Positions 24,601 through 36,405 of a stretch of 64,000 nucleotides of DNA are shown here, one piece after another (positions within the stretch are counted from its first letter, which is position 1; each line of letters starts with the position of its first letter). The translations under genes and the position numbers were made by a program. The notes under the pieces are model-generated. The model saw only the letters and a program-made list of their open reading frames with translations, made no database searches and had not been told where the DNA came from. This stretch comes from Akebia trifoliata (Eukaryota > Streptophyta > Magnoliopsida > Ranunculales > Lardizabalaceae), in assembly GCA_017979445.1 (NCBI GenBank), contig CM030707.1, positions 21,086,586 through 21,150,585 on the forward strand. Reading direction: 5' to 3'.

Positions 24601-25013
24601 AATGCTGAAATGACCTAAAAGATTGACCTGATCATTTCGCGGTTTTCTAACGTGGAGATGTGTACAAAATCATAGATGCTTCTATGGTTTTGTGCACACC
24701 TCCATGTCAAAAAAGTGCAAAATGAGAACAATTTTGACGTCTCTCCGACACAACACAACTCATTTCATACATGGGCAATCTTACATGTCAAGTTGAGCTC
24801 TTGACAAGACAATTTTTATCATGCAATGATGATAGAAAGAGTCGTGCTGGAGTAACCTCAAGATTGGACCTCATATCACACATCTTGACATGAAAGTAGA
24901 TAGGAAGTGTAGATGCTTTTTCACTCGTATCTTGAGAAAAAACATCTGTGATTTCATTCACTTCCACGTTATGGTGTACGATGTGAGATCCAATCTTGAG
25001 GTCTTCAGCATTA
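24601..25013. mobile_element. Two adjacent Mutator-like foldback MITEs
   Basis: Copies at about 24601-24755 and 24838-25013. The second has GAGTCGTGCTGGAGTAACC and GGTCTTCAGCATTATTC ends with CCTCAAGATTGGACCTC arms. Flanks GATAGAAA and GTAGAAAA suggest an aged 9-bp duplication. Confidence 0.6.
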
Positions 25014-25599
25014 TTCAAGTAGAAAAGTAGTTCTAAAGTTTGTCACTCACATATTGGAACGCAAGCATAATAATATTTATTTTTATAGAAAACATATTAA
25101 ATAAAACAGAACAATTTTATGAGTTTTAAAACTTGAAATTCCATGGAATTTAGATAATCCTATGAGTTTTAAAACATGGGTAAAGACTAAATACTACTCT
25201 CACACCTCTGAAGTGACCAAGCCCAACACATTGAATAGAGACAATTTTGTTCCATCCCACAAAAGGTCTAGAAAACTGGCTTAGCTGTAAAACTTTATAA
25301 ATAATTGAACATCATCAAGTGCTAGACTTTAAGACTCTCATCACCCAATCACTAATACAAACTTAATCTCATAACTTTAATAATTGAAAACATTAGTGTT
25401 CTACACTTTTAAAAAAGACTAATGATTAATCAACGCGGCAAAACATACACAGAATCATTGATCTTTTCCTTGTGTATCCCGAAGAAAAAGATCCATGATT
25501 CCTTTTCCTTGCCACATCAGCCACATATATTTTATTGTCTATTTATCACGGTTCTTTAAAAAATAAAAATAAAAATAAAAACTAAAAGTTATTGAAAAA
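25014..25599. other. Intergenic, one small hairpin
   Basis: At about 25430-25530 is an inverted repeat (ATCATTGATCTTTTCCTTG / GGAAAAAGATCCATGATTCC type) resembling the loop region of the Mutator-like MITEs. Nothing else found. Confidence 0.4.
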
Positions 25600-25935
25600 C
25601 ACTTTTCCTTACTGCCTTTGTTAGATTTGATGTCTTACCAAGGGTAGTTGAGCTCAAATGGATTACCACATTCGCAATCCAACAAACAATACTCTAGATT
25701 TCACGGATAAGTTCAAATCCAAAAAAAAAAAAATTTAAAAATCTTTTAAAAAAAGTAATTTATTTTAGACTTGATCCAAGGTTTTGAAATAGATGGTCAC
25801 TGAACTTTTAAATTTAAAATTTTGTCCTTTACTATGCTGCGTCATTGGATCATGTATTTGGATGCCACAAGGTGAGCTCAACACATTAGTAAGATTTGAT
25901 ATCTTACTAAGTTAGTAAGGCTAGTCTGGTTCAAA
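25600..25935. repeat. TTACTAAG-family MITE
   Basis: It shares the left-end words CTCAAATGGATTACCACA and CTCTAGATTTCA with the CESA intron 13 element. The right end is TTACTAAGTTAGTAAGGCTAG. Non-coding. Confidence 0.55.
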
Positions 25936-26284
25936 GTTGTTTATTCCAAATAAATTATCTTCTCAGAAAAGGTCTGTTCTCCAATACGTGGCAGCTTGAA
26001 AAGGGTTCGGAGTACTTCACTTCACTAACTCTGAAGTAGTTGACTTTTTCTCACCAATTTTTCCTCCTTTTCCAAAATAAAAAGTCGCCAACGGCTATAT
26101 TTTATATGAAGAGATCCTCTTTTTCAAATCTTGTAATCGTCTCTAGCACATATCCCTTTCTAGTTGATGGTCTAAGGATCTAACAGTGAAAATTTTATTG
26201 TATTTAGACTACGTTTTTAAAACTTAAATGACAAATCAAAATTTCTTCATTAATACATCAACAAAAATAGACCTTAAATTTTGT

Positions 26285-26692
26285 TAGGGTTGTCAACATA
26301 TGCCTATTGGTTCGGATATAACAATATCTGAATCTAAAATATTTATCTAACATTCAAATTCAAATTCGATTATTCTATCGAATATCGTATAATATCCGAT
26401 TAGAATTCGAATAATTTATATATTTAAAAAACATAATTTTTCCTTATCCAATTGATTTTTTATTATTAAAAAAAATATTATATATTATATTATGTATATA
26501 ATATATAAATAAATAAAATAATATATATTATATATTATTTCAAATCAGATATTATCGAATTCGAAATGTTAATATTTGAATCCGTATCCGATAAAGATTC
26601 GAATATATAATAAAATTATCCGAATTCGAATTCGATATCCAAAATTTTCGAATAATATCCAATTTTACGAATTCAAATTTTCGACTATCCTA
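26285..26692. mobile_element. hAT-type MITE (TAGGG family)
   Basis: It begins TAGGGTTGTCAACATATG and ends TTTTCGACTATCCTA. It is flanked by AATTTTGT (26277-26284) and AATTTTGG (26693-26700), seven of eight identical. The interior is made of GAATTCGA/CCGAATT words and is 408 bp with no coding. Confidence 0.7.
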
Positions 26693-26700
26693 AATTTTGG

Positions 26701-27575
26701 TCAAGGATAAATCTATTCTTGCATTTTATAAGGGGTAAATATAATATCACCAATTTTTCAAGGTGGTCTTACAAAAATTCCTTTTTCTTTATATTTGGAG
26801 AACAAATGTGGCTATTTGAATCACATCCAAGCCATCCTACAAAATTACATCAATCCTACATGTGTTTAGATAGAAAATTACAAAATTAATATAATTTTAT
26901 TCAATTTCAATAGTTATTTAATCTTTTTCTACGTATAAAATAATAATGGATTATCATCATGTCCAAACTTTTAACTCATACGAAAATTTATTCCAGGAAA
27001 CCTATACTGATAATAGGAAAATTGTATTTGAAAATTTAATCAAAACTTCAATAAACAAAAAGAGTTAGTATTGTATTCAATTTTACATAAGAATTGGTGT
27101 GTGATTAGTAAAAGTTGGTGTGGTAATAGCAGCTCTCTAAACAAATATTTCTTTTTCTAATTATAAAATAATAATGGATCATCATGATGTCTAAACTTTT
27201 TCTAATAAAATATAGGATGGGCTGAATGAATCATATCTATAGGACACTTGATTTCTGAAAACTTGTACAAATCCTAATGATATTGTACTTAATCGAGTGT
27301 CCAACATCATTGAGCCCTTAGAGAAGTCCTATACTATATAATGGTGATTAGTAACTAAAAGCTTACCGACAGATTTGGCCACACCATCGAATATTGATTG
27401 TCCAACATCATTGGTACCTTAGAGGGAAGTCTAATAAGTAATGGTAGTTAGGACCCCAAAAGCCCACCGACAGATTTGCTACACCGTCTAATTTTATTCT
27501 TATGGTCCACCTTTTCCAACAAAAGAGAAGAATATTCCACACCAGGTAATGATGGCAGCCCCTTAGTTTTTGTTA
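26701..27575. other. Intergenic, near-duplicate segments only
   Basis: A direct repeat lies at about 27295-27390 and 27400-27490 (CCAACATCATTG..CCTTAGAG.GAAGTC; CACCGACAGATTTG). No gene. Confidence 0.45.
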
Positions 27576-27584
27576 TTTAGAAAA

Positions 27585-27754
27585 GAGTCGTGCTGGAGTA
27601 ACATTGAATTGACATCGTTTCAGACATTGGTGTGTACACAACCATAGATGTTTTTCACTCGTATTTCGATGAAAAGCATCTATGATTCTGTACACACATC
27701 CACGTCATCAATGTGTGAAACAATGTCAATTTCAATGTTACCCTAGCATTTTCC
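27585..27754. mobile_element. Mutator-like foldback MITE with perfect 9-bp duplication
   Basis: This 170-bp element has the left end GAGTCGTGCTGGAGTAACAT and the right end ATGTTACCCTAGCATTTTCC. It is flanked by a perfect TTTAGAAAA (27576-27584 and 27755-27763). The arms ATTGACATCGTTTCA / TGAAACAATGTCAAT fold back on each other. Confidence 0.85.
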
Positions 27755-27895
27755 TTTAGAAAATTGAAGACGGCCCCTTGATCAATACCTTTTTGTCTTT
27801 TAGTATTATATGAAAAATTACTATGCTACACAATCAACCTTTTTTTTTTTTTGAAAAATTGAAAAATTCGAAAGAAAAAACTTTCCGTTTGCGTC

Positions 27896-29770
27896 ATCTT
27901 CTTTCTAACATGCTTTTTGTGGAGGAACTCTCAAGAAATGATCATTAACTTTGATAGTTACTTTCCTTGTAGTGAAAATAGAATCATCTGTAATTCTCAT
28001 TTTATCTTTACTTAAATATAAATTATATGTGAAAAATAAGGATACAATACTAGTCATGTGGTCAGATGCACCATAATCAATAACCTAAGAAGTACTTGGA
28101 GTGATGGAACTGAAAGAAAGAGTTGAGGCGATAGTACTTTACTTAGCAAAAGAAAAAATACAGATAGATGCATCATATTATGCCAAAATTTGTCGTATTC
28201 CTCAAACTCACTAATCAAGACTAAGGACAATACTAGGAACTGTCATACATATATCCTCAAAAGAAGAAATCATGGTAAAAGCAAATATTGGTAAAAATGA
28301 TGAAGATTGATTAATTGTAGCAATATTCCCTTACACGGATTGAGGCTTCCTCATTGGCTTCCAATTAGCAAGTCTAGATGGGAATGTTTATCCTAAAAAT
28401 TACTCTCAACATGCATATTCTGATTGTAATGCAACCTTTGCTTACTGCCAATACTTTTGTTCTGCTTATTCCCCCATTTATATCCTTTGGAGGAGGAAGA
28501 AACAAGAGCTTAATACTCTGTGACGGCATTAGAGAAAGTTATACTATATGCAAAATTCATCGCCTTCTTTCGATTAGCCTCACTTTATATCAAGAAGGAT
28601 ACTTGATCAATGCCACGGAGTTCATCTCTTCCTAAATTTTGTCCATGGATCATGTTAAACTCAAGATTAAGATCAGCCAAAAATCAAATATCTTATCCTC
28701 TTCCACTTGTTTTAGATACCATTGTCGATCTTTCTCATTGTACCATTCCAACAATTGAGAATGATCCAACTCTTCCCAAAGAGCTTGAAGAATGGCGTAA
28801 TACCTAGCAACTAGCAACTCCTTCTAGTGGAGATTACCACTCTCATGTCGAAGTTGATATAATCTTGCAATATTCTTCTTCTAACCATATGTATCGGACA
28901 TCTTATCCCATGTCCCCTTTGTTGTTTCATGATAATACATTGTTCAACGAATTTTTGGAGTCATTGAGCCTAAAAGCCAAGACATAACAATAAAGCTTTC
29001 TTGCACCCACTTACCATAGTCTTTATTAGAAGATTTTGGAACATTAATCTTTTCATTAATATAGCCCAACTTCCCTTTTCCACCAATATACATTCGGGCT
29101 GATCTAGACCACTCCATATTGTTATTCTCATCTAACTATGCTATAGTACTCTGAATATTAGGGATTATCACCAAAAAGTGTAGATTTGGTCATAGTTTTC
29201 ATTTCAAAACTTATTTCAAGATCACTAAGAGTTGACATTACTGATTGTTGAACAAAGTCCCCAACGAGAACGAAAACAGATCTAACACAAGATCCAAAGA
29301 ATAACAGCTAACCCTACACGAAGAACAATAGGACAACAACCTTCATAGGCTGAAATACTAAAAAATAAACTTCCTTGACTGAACTAAAGAAAATGCATAC
29401 CTGATTGCACCCGATTAAAGCCTCCAGAAGGTAATAAAACAACATTGTACTGGCTGTTGCGACTAGAACATGCATTGCAGATCTGATCGCACCTAATTGA
29501 AACCTCCGTATGGCACATAAAATAACATCGTACTGGATACTACAACTAGAACACACAATAAACTAACACATCTCTTGATATTGATGAGTATTCAAAGGCC
29601 TACACCATTAAACTTAGCAGCAACACACTGCCAATCAAAAAATAGAAAAGACTGAGAGAAACCTAGGTTGTAATCAGAATAAAAGATCTTGTATGAACCA
29701 AGAAAGAAGAAAGATAGGAGAATGGGCAGATTTAAAGCCTGAACTTTGGATTATAGTTGCTTTAATACCA
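27896..29770 (-). pseudogene. Decayed Ty1/copia gag and protease with primer-binding site
   Basis: Read on the minus strand, broken frames match copia gag (UBN2 type): WVQESFIVMSWLLGSMTP and MYIGGKGKLGYINEKI near 29000-29110, RLYQLRHESGNL near 28860, and KQVEEDKIFDF near 28690. Further on is the protease signature region IDYGASDHMT (28046-28080), where the usual D-S-G-A has Tyr for Ser. TGGTATTAAAGC (29759-29770) matches the plant initiator-Met-tRNA primer site TGGTATCAGAGC at 10 of 12 positions and follows directly on ...CTTCA, the expected LTR end. Stops and shifts throughout; integrase and RT are absent. Non-functional. Confidence 0.85.
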
Positions 29771-30613
29771 TGAAGTTTTTCAGATTTCAAATCTAAAAGA
29801 AGAAATGATTTGGAGCTTAAAGAAACTAGGGTAGACTGATCTTTTCTTTAACTCTTATAATATAAAACTGCAATTACATAAGTACTCCATCATAAAATAA
29901 TCCATATATGTTATAATTTCCTATAAGAACATAAAAAAAGAGGTTAATTTTTTTTTAAGAAGTTATATCTAAATTATCCATTATAAACCTTGTTTCTAAT
30001 GGAGAATAAGTGGTTCAACAGAATGAAAATTCGTCTCATCTCTTGAGAATCATCTAATAAAATTACCTTAAATGACACAGTTAGCACAACTTATACTATG
30101 AACCCATTTTTTGGTACGAAGTGTCGATAAAAGTTTTTCAAATTGTATAAATGGTGTAAAAATTCACACATCATCTCAACCAAAGCCCTAATCTAGTCTG
30201 GGATTGTTTTTATTCATCTTGACATCACAAGATAATTACTGAGGAACTCTCTGAACTCAATGTAAACGTACATTTTTTAGGATTCAACCTCATCATGCTT
30301 TTCCTTAACTTTCCGAAGACTTCCTCCAAATTATGAATATGATCCTTCCATAGCAATCTTTTTATATATGTAAACTTTGACTTGATCTTGATCATTGAAA
30401 ACACTTGGATCCATGGGAACGAATTCTCTTTGGGAGTGGAAAGAAATCAATTATAAGGTTTAATCGATTCACCACCTATTTTTATAGTCTAGGAACCAAA
30501 ACTTGATTAGAAATAGATAAAATCAATGATTTATGAAGAGAATGAGTCTGGAGATCAAGTTAAAGGATTAGAAAGTGTTAGGAACCAATCTCACGTGATA
30601 AAAATCTTTCTCT
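29771..30613 (-). other. Probable copia LTR remnant and flank
   Basis: The start at 29771 is set by the adjacent primer-binding site. The far end of the LTR could not be found, so only the first few hundred bases are probably LTR. The rest is AT-rich without recognised features. Confidence 0.45.
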
Positions 30614-30622
30614 AATACTAGG

Positions 30623-32297
30623 TGTAGACACCCCATTTTTGCATCCGCCTGATTAATCAACTCGTCAACCTGATTACAACGGTTCCCAATGATGGATAAT
30701 TATTCAAATGCTTTATTTGTTACTAGATATGTTTCAGAAATCCAGATAAGGTATCTCGAATTGACAAAATTGTAGAAACCACGCTACGCTAGGAAAATAT
30801 AACCCCAGAAACATAAAAATCATCATCTTACAGATAAAAATAAGCTTTACGATAAAAATCAATAAAAAATGACCAAATTACCAAAACACCCCTAACCTTA
30901 AAACATCCCTAGAGCCCATGCTACGCTTAGGAAAATTCATTCAAACACATAAAATAACAAATCGAAACCGAGTAAACCATTTTGCCAATTTTCACAGAAT
31001 TCGATAATATTACGAAAATGCCCCTCATAAAATTCACGATCATTTCGCACAAAAATTTTCATAAATGACACAAACCAATATTCTCATTGAATTCCTTACG
31101 AAAAACTGATTCCAAAACATCCTGGAACATTGAAAAACGATTTAAAACGCAAAAAATCCTCTCCGAGAGCAAAATAGTAATTTTACAATTTTAATAATTA
31201 AATTTTTTGAAATTAATAAATAAAACATTAAATAATGTAAAGTGAAACATTAATAAAATTAATTTAAAATTTTAAACCAAAAAATCGATCAATCAAGCTT
31301 TCAGGCAAAATTGTTAATAGTTGCCAGGATATTTATTCAAGGACCCCTCCATTTGGGGGCCCAAAGAATTACAGATATAATAAAAAGGGGTTCTCCAAAA
31401 TTTAAAGTCAATCAAGTAAGACTAAAGTAAATATTAAAGTCAATCAAGTAAGAATAAAAGTCAATCAAGAAAGACTAAAGTCAAACTATTGAAGTCAATC
31501 TCATAAGACTAAAGTTAAAACCCTAATCTAAACTAATCAAGTCAATCTCATAAGACTAAAGTCAAAATCTTAATATAAACTAATCAAGTCAATCTCATAA
31601 GACTAAAGTCAAAACCCTAAATTAAAATCCTAAAGACTAAGTCAATCTCATAAAGTCAAAACCCTAATAAAACCCTAATTCTTCTAAAAAACTTTATAAA
31701 TAGGAACCTCGACACCTTATTTTCGTATCAAAAAATAAATCCTAAGAGAAGTAGGTCAAAAAGCTTCCCTAGCCTCCCATAAACCCTAATTTTGAAGTCA
31801 TAACTCCTTACCTAGCACCCCTACCTCAACTTTAGCTCAAAAAGCACCTAGAACTCCTTAAAAAACATCCAGAAATCCATAAATAAATTCAAAGAATTCA
31901 GATCTAAGAAAGAGATACCTTGTCTCGGAGCTTAGAGATTAGATCCGGAGACAAAACAAAGCAAGGAATACTACACGAGGAGTTATTCTATCAGATCTGA
32001 GGGAACAAAATCGTTGCGTCCAGAAAAAGTGAGTATTTTTATTTTTTTATTATTATTTAGGTCTTGTTAGCAATGTAGTTTTATTCTGGAATTAGTAAAG
32101 ACCGGCATTTGTTGGATGGGGTAACACCTTCCAACCCCGTAATGTGATCCCTAGACCCGTATTTTTATTTCGTAGATTAGTTTATTTGCCTTTTAGAGTC
32201 AAAGATCGGTTCCTAGACCGTAATAATTAGGTGGCGACTCCCAAACCTTAAAGGTTAAAAGCGGATCCGCGCACCCCCCGGATCGAGGGCATTTTCA
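30623..32297 (+). mobile_element. Inner solo LTR (plus), gypsy-like family
   Basis: It begins TGTAGACACCCCATTTTTGC and ends GAGGGCATTTTCA. It is flanked by perfect CTAGG (30618-30622 and 32298-32302). A TATA box (TTTATAAATAGG) lies near 31692. GGTGGCGACTCCC near 32232 links it to the LTRs at 11867 and 36406. Its first 600 bp are related to the outer, oppositely oriented LTR (ACGCTAGGAAAATAT in both). A short AAGACTAAAGTCAA repeat with AGTCAATC words fills 31410-31660. No internal domain or polymerase present. Confidence 0.85.
31410..31660 (+). repeat. Degenerate tandem repeat in the inner LTR
   Basis: AATCAAGTAAGACTAAAGTC and AATCTCATAAGACTAAAGTC variants recur with a period of roughly 30-60 bp, just upstream of the LTR TATA box. 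Confidence 0.7.
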
Positions 32298-32759
32298 CTA
32301 GGTTGATTGCAGCAATTGATTCCCTCAGAAATCCATAAATAGTAGAATGATTCCTTACAATGTTCTTGAGCTAATATCTGCCTCTAGATTATATTTCAAG
32401 CTCAAATATGAGAATATATTTGATATTTTACGAGTGTTGACAAAGATTTGAGCAATTTAATGGTCATCTTTGGTGTATATATTGAGTTGGAGCTTAGATT
32501 TTTAACTTTTGGTGATGTTTTGAGAGAGTTTTGAACTTTTCTAAGGTTCGCATACAAATTTTCGAAGGGGATGACTTTTTATAGCTTTTTCTAAATAGCT
32601 TTTAATTGAATTAGGAAATGTTTAAATTAGGATTATCATATTTTTTGCTTTAGATTAGGCTTATCCTTGGTTGGTTTGATTAGATTAGGATTGTTGGTTT
32701 GATTAGTATTATTTAGATTTACATAGATTAAAATTTGAATTTTTGAAACTCTAGAGAAC

Positions 32760-32842
32760 GGGAAATGTTCAGCACCAAACATTTTGGCAAAACATTTTTC
32801 AAAACATGGGTTAGAAGTTTTGGAATGGGCTGATTTTTGGTG
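32760..32842. mobile_element. Truncated palindromic MITE inside the outer LTR
   Basis: GGGAAATGTTCAGCACCAAA through TGGGCTGATTTTTGGTGA matches the outer end and first half-arm of the TA-flanked family, then stops abruptly. There is no TA tract at either side. Confidence 0.8.
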
Positions 32843-33528
32843 ACACAACCTAAATAATTGTAATTATTGATTATTATTATTCGTAAATTATTTAAAGTTG
32901 AATAAGATTTATGAAATTCCACTAAAATTTTATTAGGATTTGATTGTTGGTTGTCATATTTTAATATTCATTTTCAGATTTTTGAATAGGTCAAGTTCGA
33001 GGCAAATTACTGTTTTCCCCTCAAAAGGGGTTTTCACTTCTAAAGGTTATTTTCATGATTTTGAGATGTTTCGAAATCAATCTCTCATTAGAAATCCATT
33101 TGAAATGTCGGTTTTGTGATTTTTAAATATGAAAATGGGTGCAAATCCCATGAGGGGCATTTTGATTTTGACAAATTTATAGAAAATTAGGAAAAAAATT
33201 GATTTGGTCTTTATTTTTCATTTAATTTGTTCTAAAGGATTTTTCTAAACTTAACATAGTAATGATGATTTTTTATGTCTAAGTCATATTTTCCTAGCGT
33301 AGTGCAGTTTTAAAGGTTCTTTAGTATGGAATATCTTATCCGAGTTTTGAAAAATCATCCAAACATGAATAAAATCTCTTAGAATATTCGCCCATTATCT
33401 AAAACTACTACAATCGGATTGAGTAGTTGATCGATCAAGAGAGTAAAAAAAATGGGGTGTCTACAAATACACTTATTTGAAAGAAGATACGAGATCTAAG
33501 ACAAGACCAAGTTTTGACTAGGGGTGCA

Positions 33529-34049
33529 CATTGGATTGGGTAAATCCGAGAACCAAACCAATCCGAAGCCTTTTGGATTGGATTGGTTCGGATTGTAAAA
33601 AAAAATCCGATTGATTTAGTTCGGTTCCAGATTAGGGTTATAATAGAATTGAATCAATCCGAAATATTATATATATAAATATATATATATATAGGGTCCC
33701 GTTCAGCACCAAACATTTTGGCCAACATTTTAGCCAACCATTTTTGTCCTACATAGGTTAGAAGTTTTGGAATGGGCTTATTTTTTGTGAGGATGATCTC
33801 TACGGTGAGGAGATCATCCTCACCAAAAATCAGCCCATTCCAAAACTTCTAGCCCTATGTTTTACAAGTTGAAAAATCGTGGACAATCCATTTTTTGTAA
33901 ATCATTTTTGATGGGGTTAGAAGTTTTGGAATGGGCTGATTTTTGGTGATGATGATCTCCTCACCGTAGAGATCATCCTCACCAAAAATCAGCTAATTCC
34001 AAAACTTTTAACCCATGTTTTGAAAAATGTTTTGCCAAAATGTTTGGTG

Positions 34050-34091
<42 letters not shown>

Positions 34092-34796
34092 CTTAGTTTC
34101 GTTCTTATATTCTCTATTTCTCTCTTCTTCAAGTTTAAAGAAAACCTAGCCGTTGTTTGTCTCCCTTACCTCGCCACTCGCCACTCGCCACCTCGTCGAA
34201 AAACGAAGAGGCAATCCATTTCTCTCTTTCTTTCTCTATTTCTCTCTTTCTCTCCCTCTCTCTCTTCTCCTCTGTTTTTTTCTAACAAAAACTCATAAAA
34301 ATGTACATAAATCTCTCTCTCTCTCTCAACTTTCAAATGGATGTACCCATTTATGCAAAAACTTTCTCAAAGAGTTTGATTCCTTATTTTTTTACGAGAA
34401 CCTTTATGTCGTGTTTGTTAGATAAAATATACTATAGGAACCTAGACTTGGATTCATTAATCTACCATTTATGGATTAGTTTCCTCACTAATCCATCAAA
34501 AATACTAATTTTAAAATTGTAATTTTTTTTAGTCTCATTGAGCTTCCTCTAATTTTCAATTTATGTAGATTTTAATCAAAATTTAATCATAAAATCATTT
34601 TCATTTTAAAAATGGGCATTATTTATGATCTGATCCAAATGGCTCCTCTTTTAAAAGAAAAAAAATACTAGTTTTTTCTATTTTGAAAGTATGAGAACCG
34701 AGAATTGGTTCAGTTCCAAATTTGTAGAACCAATCATGTTTGGTTTGATTCCAATTTTACCAAAATCCGAACCAATCCAAATCATGTGCACCCCTA
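33529..34796. mobile_element. hAT-type element (TAGGGGTG family) with nested MITE
   Basis: It begins TAGGGGTGCACATTGGATTG and ends CAAATCATGTGCACCCCTA. It is flanked by the perfect 8-bp duplication GTTTTGAC (33521-33528 and 34797-34804). At 1,268 bp it is longer than its relatives because it carries a complete palindromic MITE (33694-34051), a TA tract (34052-34088) and a CT-rich segment (about 34090-34340) that does not look like transposon sequence. No transposase. Confidence 0.85.
33694..34051. mobile_element. TA-flanked palindromic MITE nested in the hAT element
   Basis: A complete copy: GGGTCCCGTTCAGCACC at the left, both hairpin arms, and GCCAAAATGTTTGGTGTC at the right, bounded by TA tracts on both sides. 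Confidence 0.88.
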
Positions 34797-34804
34797 GTTT
34801 TGAC

Positions 34805-35204
34805 AACAAATGCAAGGATCTGAATGTCAAAGTTAAAGATATTACATTTTTTTATTTATCAACGAGTTAAGATTTCTGGATCTTGGAGTTTTTACTCTCC
34901 TCGTACTAAAAAGTTTCATTTCCTAAAACGAACTATCGTCGACGTAGGACAATGAAAACATATTAAACTTCAAAAAAATCAAAACGTAATGTATGATGGT
35001 ATGATGCTTCTGGAGCTCCAATTATAGGATCCATGAGTATAAACTCTCCTCGATGTTAGTAAGGTCCTAAAGACTTTTTCTCGCTGACAATGACAACTAA
35101 AAATTGATGAAACCAGCAAACAGTGCATGTGTCAGTGAATGAATGCAATAATGATAATGAATTTACTTTTTTTTTTTTTTCAAATTTGAACTTGTTGAAC
35201 AAGT
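34805..35204. other. Intergenic, no recognised feature
   Basis: Nothing recognised between the hAT element and the tandem array. Confidence 0.4.
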
Positions 35205-35880
35205 AGTTTTGTTCAACTCGAAATAGTGGTTGGAGTCACTGTGTTGTAAGGCTTGGAGACATACTCTATTACTAATAACCTACGTGTTTTTGGTATTGGA
35301 ATGATTGTAGCCTCTTTTTTCTGGACTCAATTTAATCAGTGCATCGGTGTTGTCGGATTTTGAATGGTTAGAGTCATGGTTTTATCAAACTCGGGTTACT
35401 ATGCATCTTGGTGTTTTCAAGCTTAAAAGTGATTGGAGTCTCGATTTTGTCAGACTCAGGTTAATAAGCGTTGGTCTTGTCAAGTTTGAGATTATTGACG
35501 TCTCGATCTTATTAAACTCGGATTACTAGGCACCTCAGTGCTGTCTGGTTTGAGGTGATTGGAGTCTCAGTTTTGTTAGACTCGAGTTAAATAGTTCATC
35601 AGTCTTGTCAGGTTTGAGGTTGTGAGAGTTTTGATCTTCTCAAACTAGGATTAATGGGTTCCTCAATGTTATCAAGTTCTAGGTAGTTGGAATATTGGTA
35701 TTGTTGAACTCAGATTACTATACACCTTGGTATTGTCAAGCTTGAGGGGGTTAGAGTCTCAGTACTTTTGGACTAGGTTTATTGAGCACCTTGGTGTTGT
35801 GGGCTTGAGTAGATATGAGTCTTCTTCTTATCAGATTCAAGTTATTAAATGCCTCAGTCACGATATCTATTCGCACTGGA
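35205..35880. repeat. Degenerate 62-64 bp tandem array, about ten copies
   Basis: The unit GATTGGAGTCTCGATTTTGT-CAGACTCGGGTTA..-CTTGGTGTTGTCAAG-TTGAGGT recurs at about 35370, 35432, 35494, 35558, 35622, 35686, 35750 and 35813, with weaker copies before. Spacing is a steady 62-64 bp. A 60-codon open frame across it repeats with the array and is not a protein gene. Confidence 0.8.
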
Positions 35881-36405
35881 TCACGATTGTTTACCACTAT
35901 TGAACTCAAGTTAAAAACTTTTCTAAACATCTAGATACTTTGGATTAGTAATGATGAATTGACTAAGTATTCATTTTTCTTCGAAAGATGCCCCTAGCTT
36001 ACGGTGACAATTTTGATTTGGAGATTAAATTACATTCTTAGTGATGCACACCAGAATTGGATTACAAATGAGAGGTCATAGACTCGAATGACAGACCAAA
36101 TCAAATTATGATTTCCTTTTAGAACTTTAAGACTCTTTGGATTATCATGTGTGCAATTTTAAATAATTTTTCCTTTTTGGAAAACTTGAGGTATCAAAAT
36201 TTAATAAACATTGAAGAATTAGATTTTTCATTCTGATAATTGAAATTGATTTTCATTTTCCCTTTTGGATCAATTAGTCAAATGAATATAGTTTTGAAGA
36301 TCTGGGAGGATTTCAATAGTTTCTTAGTTTTTGTCGGCTTAGGTTCTAAAACATTTCATCACATGATATGAATTTTCTATTGGGGAGGTGAATGTTAAAA
36401 GAATC

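Larger units (their letters stand above)
30619..33465 (-). mobile_element. Outer solo LTR (minus), interrupted by a second LTR
   Basis: On the minus strand it starts TGTAGACACCCCATTTTT at 33465. Its flanks are AATAC at 30614-30618 and 33466-33470, a perfect 5-bp duplication. It is split 4 bp inside its far end by the plus-strand LTR at 30623-32297. Without that insert it is about 1.17 kb, including an 83-bp MITE fragment (32760-32842). A TATA box on the minus strand (GCTATAAAAAG) lies near 32580. The far terminus reads ..CCTA rather than ..CA, so it is mutated. Confidence 0.75.

Noticed and set aside
34020..34425. Overlapping open frames of 73-92 codons
   Set aside because: They run through a TA tract and CT-rich low-complexity sequence inside a hAT element.
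35205..35880. CRISPR-like regular repeats
   Set aside because: Eukaryotic nuclear context, diverged contiguous units without unique spacers.
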